Of a stretch of DNA of 5,687 nucleotides, positions 1 through 4,431 are shown in pieces. The notes below the pieces were generated by a model, which worked only from the letters and a program-made list of their open reading frames with translations, was not told the DNA's origin and searched no databases. The DNA comes from Actinomycetota bacterium (GTDB lineage: Bacteria; Actinomycetota; Geothermincolia; Fen-727; Anoxymicrobiaceae). How positions within the stretch are numbered: position 1 is the stretch's first letter; the number at the start of each line of letters is the position of its first letter. A program made the position numbers and the translations under genes. The DNA is taken from the NCBI GenBank assembly GCA_018894655.1, contig JAHIPE010000267.1, forward strand, positions 1-5,687, in the 5' to 3' direction.

Positions 1-247
1 ACCGTTCCTCAGAATGATGACAAATGCGCCATCTCTCCTGATTGACGCTTCTCAGACGTTCGCCTCTCAGAATCGGGAGGTCTTACATCGTCTCCACGTC
101 CGTTTACCCTCTCCGTGGAACTCACGGCGAGCCGTATACCAGCTGATTCAACTTCTTTCACGCCGACTGGGCGGTTGCCAATTTTACGCAACAACCTTTT
201 TGTTACAACCCGCTATTGGTCTTTCAAGGTGCCTTACCTGTTACTAT
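1..247 (-). other. Gene-free stretch; possible long structured 5' leader of a gene beyond the left edge
   Basis: No reading frame here has a ribosome binding site, codon bias or recognisable protein, and the stretch is AT-richer than the genes to its right. A good minus-strand promoter at 248-256 would start a transcript near base 241 that runs the whole way to base 1. Small stems can be read by eye: 124-128 with 131-135, 113-117 with 123-127, 93-98 with 114-119, an outer stem 171-177 with 206-213 (one bulge) around an inner stem 190-194 with 200-204, and AAGG/CCTT at 226-235. Some share arms and so exclude each other, as in switching leaders. An imperfect 15-nt tandem (46-60 and 61-75, both carrying CTCAGA) lies further along. 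I could not match it to a known riboswitch class. It may be a regulatory leader, an unknown small RNA, or plain spacer. Confidence 0.3.
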
Positions 248-256
248 ATTATACCA
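248..256 (-). promoter_or_regulatory. Extended -10 promoter reading leftwards
   Basis: On the minus strand this reads TGGTATAAT, a perfect TATAAT -10 hexamer preceded by the TGn extension that can compensate for a poor -35. The -35 position, 17 nt upstream (271-276, GTCTTT on the minus strand), is weak. It points away from the lipoprotein gene, into the gene-free stretch and out of the window. The sequence match is clear; activity is inferred. Confidence 0.55.
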
Positions 257-270
257 CACCAGAAGGACAG

Positions 271-310
271 AAAGACCGCCCGTATCCTCCACCTGAAGGA
301 AGGGGTCTTT
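271..310 (-). terminator. Possible terminator hairpin of the lipoprotein gene
   Basis: AAAGACC (271-277) and GGTCTTT (304-310) form a 7-bp stem, with a further short TCCT/AGGA pairing inside. On the minus strand the distal arm is followed by a pyrimidine-rich run (CTGTCCTTCTGG) rather than a true T tract. It lies about 100 nt past the lipoprotein stop codon and just before the next minus-strand promoter, a sensible place for a terminator. The large loop and the lack of a clean T tract keep confidence low. Confidence 0.3.
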
Positions 311-383
311 GGCGGAGAAGAAGATGAAACCGCTTCACCTCCCCTCATGTATATAATATCCTAATATTACACATATGTCATCA

Positions 384-399
384 TAACAGTGAACTGTTA
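384..399. repeat. Perfect 7-bp palindrome TAACAGT-GA-ACTGTTA
   Basis: TAACAGT and ACTGTTA are exact inverted repeats around a 2-nt centre. A third copy of the half-site ACTGTTA lies at 408-414, 15 nt after the second, and contains the stop codon of the lipoprotein gene (412-414). The arrangement resembles a DNA-binding site for a dimeric protein. It could instead fold into a short AT-rich hairpin at the 3' end of the lipoprotein mRNA. No T tract follows. Confidence 0.4.
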
Positions 400-411
400 G
401 TTACCCCACTG

Positions 412-891
412 TTACTCGAGTTTGACCGAGAACCCGGACTTTCCGGTCTCGTAGTATCCGCACGGGAAGTATGGGGTGAAAGCGACCTTGTAGTTGCCGG
501 TCCTGTCGGCGTTGACCTTGACGCTCACCGACCTGATATCAGGGGCGATCACCATCGGGCCGTCAGTAATATCAATGCCGTTACTGGTAACCTCAATAAA
601 GCTACCGCCTCCCAGGTCATGGCTGAAGTAGGCCGTAACCGTTTCAACTGGGGTGGTCAGCAACTGGTTGTTGGCGGGCTCGATGCGAACGAAGTTGATA
701 CAACTCCTGAAAGCGAACTGCTCCTGGACGAACTCCTCAGCGGGCGGGGGTTCTTCGGGCACTTCCTCAGGGGTTGTCTCCTGAGTTGCTCTCTCCGGCA
801 CCTTCGACTCCTCTTTCTCCCCACACCCCACGCCGGCCAGGGCCGCCGAAACCAGGAGCGCCAACAGGAGCGTTGCCAGGACCTCTCGCAT
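412..891 (-). CDS. Predicted lipoprotein with a CopC/Ig-like beta-sandwich domain
   Basis: The protein has 159 residues. Residues 1-22 are a lipoprotein signal peptide: a charged start, a long Leu/Ala core, then A-G-V-G before Cys23, which satisfies the general lipobox pattern. It should be lipidated at Cys23 and anchored on the outer face of the membrane. Residues 25-58 are a Glu/Pro/Thr-rich linker. Residues 60-159 resemble CopC or bacterial Ig-like (Big_5) domains: an I-E-P-A-N-N opening like the S-P-A-D-G of CopC, a V-T-A-Y-F-S strand, and a G-N-Y-K-V ... G-F-S-V-K-L end. The His ligands used by copper-binding CopC are not evident; the only His is 91. Cys64 and Cys144 could form a disulfide. 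The ATG start is fixed by an in-frame TAG directly upstream; the ribosome binding site is weak. It is divergent from the 1127 gene and is probably a single-gene unit. Function unknown; domain assignment made by eye. Confidence 0.85.
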   Translation of the reverse strand: MREVLATLLLALLVSAALAGVGCGEKEESKVPERATQETTPEEVPEEPPPAEEFVQEQFAFRSCINFVRIEPANNQLLTTPVETVTAYFSHDLGGGSFIEVTSNGIDITDGPMVIAPDIRSVSVKVNADRTGNYKVAFTPYFPCGYYETGKSGFSVKLE

Positions 892-1061
892 CTACTCTAT
901 TCCGCCTTTCCGCCTGCAATGTTATCCGTTGCTTTGCTTGCTTTGAGTTCATTCGCTATCGCCACCCTTTTCCCCTTCATAGACGGCGCAGGCCCGGGTG
1001 GCGTTCCTCAAGCGGTCACCTGGCGGAACAGTCGCCCTCTTCCCATCGCCCTCCGCCCTCC

Positions 1062-1082
1062 GGGCCGGCTCTGAACCGGCCC
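1062..1082. repeat. GC-rich 7-bp hairpin overlapping the -35 region
   Basis: GGGCCGG (1062-1068) and CCGGCCC (1076-1082) pair perfectly around a 7-nt loop. The element covers the -35 position of the promoter at 1092-1100. It has no T tract on either strand, so it is a poor intrinsic terminator. It could be an operator, or it could end leftward or rightward transcription by another route. The rest of the 892-1126 spacer shows no gene and no other clear site. Confidence 0.4.
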
Positions 1083-1091
1083 TCCACGCCA

Positions 1092-1100
1092 TGCTATAAT
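1092..1100 (+). promoter_or_regulatory. Extended -10 promoter of the acyl-CoA synthetase gene
   Basis: TGCTATAAT is a perfect -10 hexamer (1095-1100) with the TGn extension. The best -35 at a 17-nt spacer (1072-1077, TGAACC) is poor and lies inside a GC hairpin. Transcription would begin near 1107, leaving a leader of about 20 nt that holds only the ribosome binding site GAGGTG (1116-1121). Confidence 0.6.
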
Positions 1101-1126
1101 CCAGCAGGCCGAATTGAGGTGAGCTA

Positions 1127-2542
1127 TTGGTATTCGACTTCGATCAGATCGACAGTATAATCAACGCGCGGTCAATCGCTATCGTAGGTGCCTCCAACAA
1201 CCCCGGTAAGTTCGGTTACCTCTTTGCCCTTTCGCAGTTCTCCATGGGCTTTACCGGACAGGTGTACCTGGTGAACCCCCGTGTGAAGGAGATCATGGGG
1301 AGAGAGGCGTTTCCCGACCTGCCCTCGCTCCCCGAACCACCGGACCTCGTCTATATCACGGTTCCCGCCCATCTATCGATGGATGTCTTGCGGGACTGCG
1401 CCGCCTCTGGCGTCAAGGGGGTCGTTTTAATGGCTGCGGGTTTCCGCGAGATCGGGAAATCCGGCCTCAAACTGGAACACGAGGCACTGGATCTCGCCAG
1501 GGAGGGCTGTTTCAGGTTAATCGGACCCAACTGCTTCGGCATATATAACCCCCGAAACCACCTCACCCTCCTGCCGGGGCATGACTTCTCGACCACGCCG
1601 GGGGATGTCGCGTTCATCTCCCAGAGCGGCGGCTTCAGCGCCCACGTCGCCCGCCTGGGTAGAAGCCTGGGAATACGGTTCAGCGCGGTGGTCAGTTACG
1701 GCAACGCGGCGGACCTCGATGAAACCGACTTCCTGAGGTACTTCACCCTGGACGACAGTACTGAGATCATCACCGGCTACCTGGAGGGTGTGAGGAACGG
1801 GAACGAGTTCGCCGGGGCCCTGAGGGAAGCGGCGGCGTCGAAGCCGGTCGTGCTTTGGAAGGTCGGAAAGGGGAAATCAGCCGGCAAGGCGGTTGCCTCC
1901 CACACCGGGTCGCTGGCAGGGTCATCGGAGATATGGGAGTCGTTGATGCGGCAGTGCGGGGCCATCGATGCATCGGGCGTGGAGGAACTGTGCGACATTA
2001 TACTCACCCTGAAGACCATGGGCAGTAACCCGGGAAGGCGGTTGCTCATCTCCGGGGGAGGAGGCGGGCTCGGCACCTACGGCGCTGACCTGGCTGAGGA
2101 GGAAGGGCTCGAGGTGCCACCCCTGGCAGGCGAAACGCTCTCGCGGATGGAGGAGGCACTCGGCCGCGCCGGGGCGGTTGCGGGAAACCCCATGGACATC
2201 GGCGCCCCGCTTATTCCCCTCCCGGCCTTCGAGAGCGCCGTGCATGAGGCCGCCATGAACCCCACCACAGACGTCCTTGTCTTCGACCTCGCCGTTAACT
2301 TCGCCTACAGCATCGCCGGTGAAGAAGGGCTGGGCGCGGCGGTTGAGGCCCTGGTAGAGTCCGGGCGCCGGAGCGGGAAACCGGTTGCGGTGGCCCTGTA
2401 CTCACGTTCGTGCGACCCTGACGACCTTACGTTCGAGGAGATTCTAAGGCGGTTACGCTCCACCCTTCTGGACGCCGGCGTCGCGGTCTTCCCATCTATG
2501 AGAAGGGCGATTCGGGCGATCTCTAAGGTTAACACCCCTTGA
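1127..2542 (+). CDS. ADP-forming acyl-CoA synthetase, alpha-subunit type (CoA-binding protein)
   Basis: This 471-residue cytoplasmic protein has the domain order of the alpha subunit of NDP-forming acetyl/acyl-CoA synthetases. An N-terminal CoA-binding Rossmann domain (about 8-140) carries S-I-A-I-V-G-A-S (16-23) and I-G-P-N-C (132-136). A succinyl-CoA-ligase-like domain (about 158-297) carries I-S-Q-S-G-G (164-169) and S-H-T-G-S-L-A-G (258-265). His259 matches the histidine that is phosphorylated in this family. A third flavodoxin-like domain (about 304-465) carries a glycine-rich turn at 309-316 and N-P-M-D (354-357). The length matches archaeal and bacterial alpha subunits. In that family acyl-CoA + ADP + Pi gives acid + CoA + ATP, but the ATP-grasp beta subunit that binds the nucleotide is neither fused nor next door. 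The TTG start has GAGGTG 5 nt upstream. A convergent BKACE gene follows. The substrate cannot be read from the sequence; it could also be a solitary CoA-binding protein of another role. Confidence 0.9.
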   Translation: MVFDFDQIDSIINARSIAIVGASNNPGKFGYLFALSQFSMGFTGQVYLVNPRVKEIMGREAFPDLPSLPEPPDLVYITVPAHLSMDVLRDCAASGVKGVVLMAAGFREIGKSGLKLEHEALDLAREGCFRLIGPNCFGIYNPRNHLTLLPGHDFSTTPGDVAFISQSGGFSAHVARLGRSLGIRFSAVVSYGNAADLDETDFLRYFTLDDSTEIITGYLEGVRNGNEFAGALREAAASKPVVLWKVGKGKSAGKAVASHTGSLAGSSEIWESLMRQCGAIDASGVEELCDIILTLKTMGSNPGRRLLISGGGGGLGTYGADLAEEEGLEVPPLAGETLSRMEEALGRAGAVAGNPMDIGAPLIPLPAFESAVHEAAMNPTTDVLVFDLAVNFAYSIAGEEGLGAAVEALVESGRRSGKPVAVALYSRSCDPDDLTFEEILRRLRSTLLDAGVAVFPSMRRAIRAISKVNTP

Positions 2543-2559
2543 GGCGCGACTTGAGGGGT
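2534..2559 (+). terminator. Hairpin across the acyl-CoA synthetase stop codon
   Basis: Bases 2534-2543 and 2550-2559 pair over 10 bp (two G-T wobbles) with a GCGCGA loop. The 5' arm includes the TGA stop at 2540-2542. Only two T residues follow, so alone it would be weak. It is the first of two adjacent hairpins between convergent genes. Confidence 0.4.
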
Positions 2560-2562
2560 TGA

Positions 2563-2583
2563 GGGGCGACTCTCAGTCGCCCT
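2563..2583. terminator. Strong GC hairpin between convergent genes
   Basis: GGGCGACT (2564-2571) and AGTCGCCC (2575-2582) form a perfect 8-bp stem with a CTC loop, plus one wobble pair outside. Both convergent genes end within about 45 bp of it, so it could stop transcription from either side. Neither strand has a T tract after the stem, which leaves the mechanism uncertain. Confidence 0.5.
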
Positions 2584-2608
2584 CCGCGCACCGGGCAGGT
2601 TGAGAACC

Positions 2609-3574
2609 TCAAATTTGCGGGGATACCGCGCTCCGGTACTCCCCGGCGGTCATCGACTCCCTGCCCAGCAGTTTCGCTATAGCCACCGTATCGCGCACCA
2701 CATCGGCGTTGCGGGAGATGATCTCATCGGTATGGGGGTACCGCCACAACGTGTCCTCTTTGCCCACCCGCACGTGCAGGCCCAGCAAGATCGCGAGCGT
2801 CGTCAGGTACGAGGACGCCCTGCCCCCCGAGGCTACCCAGACAAACGGCTCCTTGGCGGGATCGACCTCGCGGATCCTCCTGACGAACGTCACCAGCGTC
2901 TCGCACATGGACAGAGGGTCCCACATCGGCGCACAGCCAGGCACGCCTGGTACGATGGCCCACTCGATAGGGTGCTCAATCACCCCCGGTTCGATGAGCC
3001 ACCGGTAGGCGTTATCGACATCTCCCTGGTTGTAGACCGCGATCTGCGGCTTGTGCCCGGTCTCCTGTAGCACCTCCACGGTGGCCACCGCGGTGGGGCG
3101 GGGTATGCAGAAAAGCGTGTCCCCCATGTACGTCGCGGTGGTGTTGACCGCCGCCGCCTCGTAGTAATCCTCGTAGGCGGGCTCCAGCATGTCGTTGAAT
3201 GTTGCCCCCAGCAGGCACTCCCCGTCGATATGGACGTCCCGGCCGAAGCGGTCCCGCAGCGCCCCTACCACCCGCATGGTCATCTCCCGGTCGGCACTGG
3301 GAAACCCGTTCTCATCCCTCACGTGGATGTGGATGGAGCAGGCGCCGGCCTCGACACACTCGATCGCCTCGGCGGCTATCTCCTCGGGGGAGTACGGCTG
3401 GGTGGGGTTCTGCTCCCGGTCGAACAGGGCTCCGGTGATAGCCGCCTTCACCATCACCTTCTCCGGGATCTTCCAGGAGGGCTGTACCCTGCCGTCCACG
3501 ACCTTTACCCCGAACGGCAGCGCCATGGTGATAGGCAGGCCCTCATACCTCGATTTCAGCTCGTCATGCGACAT
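2609..3574 (-). CDS. BKACE family enzyme (3-keto-5-aminohexanoate cleavage protein-like)
   Basis: This 321-residue TIM-barrel, metal-dependent enzyme belongs to the beta-keto acid cleavage family. These enzymes join a beta-keto acid with acetyl-CoA and release acetoacetate plus a new acyl-CoA. The first barrel strand is V-M-V-K-A-A-I-T-G-A (40-49). The zinc site is H-I-H-V-R-D (82-87, His82 and His84) together with Glu273 in V-R-V-G-K-E-D (268-274). Arg269 and Asp274 match catalytic positions in Kce. Two features are unusual: about 38 residues precede the first strand, and the usual T/S-T-G-G loop after the third strand is replaced by G-E-C-L-L-G-A-T (118-125). This suggests a divergent substrate group rather than lysine fermentation. 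The ATG has GGAGGTG 8 nt upstream and an in-frame TAA just before it. It is convergent with the acyl-CoA synthetase gene, which could use its acyl-CoA product. Exact substrate unknown. Confidence 0.9.
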   Translation of the reverse strand: MSHDELKSRYEGLPITMALPFGVKVVDGRVQPSWKIPEKVMVKAAITGALFDREQNPTQPYSPEEIAAEAIECVEAGACSIHIHVRDENGFPSADREMTMRVVGALRDRFGRDVHIDGECLLGATFNDMLEPAYEDYYEAAAVNTTATYMGDTLFCIPRPTAVATVEVLQETGHKPQIAVYNQGDVDNAYRWLIEPGVIEHPIEWAIVPGVPGCAPMWDPLSMCETLVTFVRRIREVDPAKEPFVWVASGGRASSYLTTLAILLGLHVRVGKEDTLWRYPHTDEIISRNADVVRDTVAIAKLLGRESMTAGEYRSAVSPQI

Positions 3575-3675
3575 TGCAACTCCACCTCCCGCTTAATGCC
3601 CAACTCGAACAGACCCGTACAGTATCAAGACTACGGCGGCTATACCCGGTGCAGACATCGAACCGAACCTGTACT

Positions 3676-3704
3676 ATTCTACTTCACAGCCTGGTCAGTG
3701 TCTC
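3676..3704 (-). promoter_or_regulatory. Candidate promoter of the BKACE gene
   Basis: On the minus strand GAGACA (3699-3704) and TAGAAT (3676-3681) are separated by exactly 17 nt. They match the -35 and -10 consensus at four and five of six positions. A transcript would begin about 95 nt before the BKACE start codon. No other site in the 3575-3739 divergent spacer is better on this strand. Confidence 0.45.
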
Positions 3705-4278
3705 GCGGCGGGACGGAATAACCAGAGGGAGTGATCGCGGTGAAAGGAAAGGGCCGGGACAAAGCAAAAGAAAAGCGCCCGAGTAAAAGCGTCATATTCC
3801 ACGGCGTCCCGATCGTTAGTACCGGGGAAGGCTTCCAGTGGGGCCTCTTTGCCGCGGGCGACACCGCGGTCGGCATCGTCGCCACCGGAAGGATAGCGGT
3901 GGGCGTCCTGGCCTCCGGCGCCATTGCCATAGGGCGGTCCATGGTGTTGCACAGCACCAGTGCCAGTAAGCGCTCTTCGTGGGCAATGGCAAGCTGCTGT
4001 GCCACCATCCCACCGAACGACTCCCCCACCACGACCGCCTTTTCCAACCCCAGGGAATCCATGATCCGCAATGCGTCCACCGCGTAGTCTGATATCCCGC
4101 TGGAGAAGTGCGGCCGGCGCAGGGCAATGTCTCAGGCAACCACCCGGTACTTCCTGCTCAGCTCCTCCACCTGGAAGCGCCAGAACTCCTTGCACCCGTC
4201 CATCCCGGGCAACATGAGGATGGGGGCACCTTCTCCCCGGGCCACGTAGCCCGGGCCTGTTTCCTCTTCAACTTCCAT
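3679..4278 (-). pseudogene. Alpha/beta hydrolase remnant: in-frame TGA, C-terminal half lost
   Basis: The ATG at 4276-4278 follows GGGAGGT with 5 nt of spacing. Residues 1-48 read like the start of an alpha/beta hydrolase (I-L-M-L-P-G-M-D-G at 20-28, then Y-R-V-V-A at 44-48). Codon 49 is TGA (4132-4134), where relatives commonly have Trp, Cys or a hydrophobic residue before Asp. The same frame then continues without any shift to the nucleophile elbow G-E-S-F-G (85-89, Ser87) and L-V-L-C-N-T (107-112, ending at 3943). Beyond that the open frame to 3679 is only the complement of the pentad-repeat gene. The lid and the catalytic Asp and His are absent; a whole member has about twice this length. 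TGA ends two neighbouring genes here, so a general TGA-to-Trp code is unlikely. Most simply it is a decaying pseudogene. An assembly error is the alternative. Confidence 0.7.
3740..4087 (+). CDS. Truncated gene for a G-x-x-A-x pentad-repeat protein, chimeric 3' end
   Basis: The GTG at 3740 has GAGGGAG 8 nt upstream; a GTG at 3731 is in frame but overlaps that site. Residues 1-16 are very Lys/Arg rich. Residues 35-65 form six perfect five-residue repeats: GLFAA, GDTAV, GIVAT, GRIAV, GVLAS, GAIAI. Regular small and hydrophobic positions suggest a repetitive beta-solenoid or a glycine-zipper-like packed segment; I do not recognise the family. From about residue 67 (base 3938) the frame is the complement of a conserved alpha/beta hydrolase. 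The last 50 or so residues are therefore probably noise, and the real 3' end is missing. It is divergent from the BKACE gene and collides with the hydrolase remnant. Expression as a short chimeric protein ending at TAG 4085-4087 is possible. Function unknown. Confidence 0.5.
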   Translation: MKGKGRDKAKEKRPSKSVIFHGVPIVSTGEGFQWGLFAAGDTAVGIVATGRIAVGVLASGAIAIGRSMVLHSTSASKRSSWAMASCCATIPPNDSPTTTAFSNPRESMIRNASTA

Positions 4279-4333
4279 GAGTAACCTCCCACCCCGGCGC
4301 GGTAACGTTTTATCTCAGGCCCGATTTCCAGTC

Positions 4334-4363
4334 TTGACAATAACATTACCCTATAATACTAAT
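4334..4363 (+). promoter_or_regulatory. Candidate promoter of the membrane-protein gene
   Basis: A perfect TTGACA (4334-4339) lies in an AT-rich patch. A perfect TATAAT follows at 4352-4357, but only 12 nt downstream, too close for one sigma-70 promoter. At normal spacing the -10 would be TACTAA (17 nt) or ACTAAT (18 nt). The region is probably a promoter, but which hexamers pair is not settled. The start codon is about 70 nt further on. The rest of 4279-4431 holds only the ribosome binding sites of the two flanking genes. Confidence 0.5.
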
Positions 4364-4431
4364 TCCGTCTCTATAGAAGCGCCGGTGCATGACAGCCTGA
4401 CAAGGCATGGACGACAGTGGGAGTATGAAGG

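Noticed and set aside
1..247. TPP-like CTGAGA motifs and a group II intron-like GAGCCGTAT
   Set aside because: The remaining conserved parts of a TPP riboswitch or of intron domains V and VI are not present.
14..364. Plus-strand open frame of 116 codons, and an overlapping minus-strand frame at 9-194
   Set aside because: No ribosome binding site, no codon bias and no recognisable protein features; the AT-richer stretch looks non-coding.
619..1074. Plus-strand open frames across the lipoprotein gene and its upstream spacer
   Set aside because: They are antisense to a gene with a clear signal peptide and domain, and lack a ribosome binding site.
2600..3070. Plus-strand open frames inside the BKACE gene
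   Set aside because: Antisense shadows of a well-conserved enzyme, very rich in Arg and Pro.
1127..3574. An operon of the acyl-CoA synthetase and BKACE genes
   Set aside because: The genes are on opposite strands and convergent, with hairpins between them; only a functional link is possible.
4109..4134. Selenocysteine at the hydrolase TGA, with TGCG/CGCA (4109-4121) as a recoding hairpin
   Set aside because: The stem is only 4 bp, the residue is not catalytic in this fold, and the gene is also truncated; a nonsense mutation is simpler.
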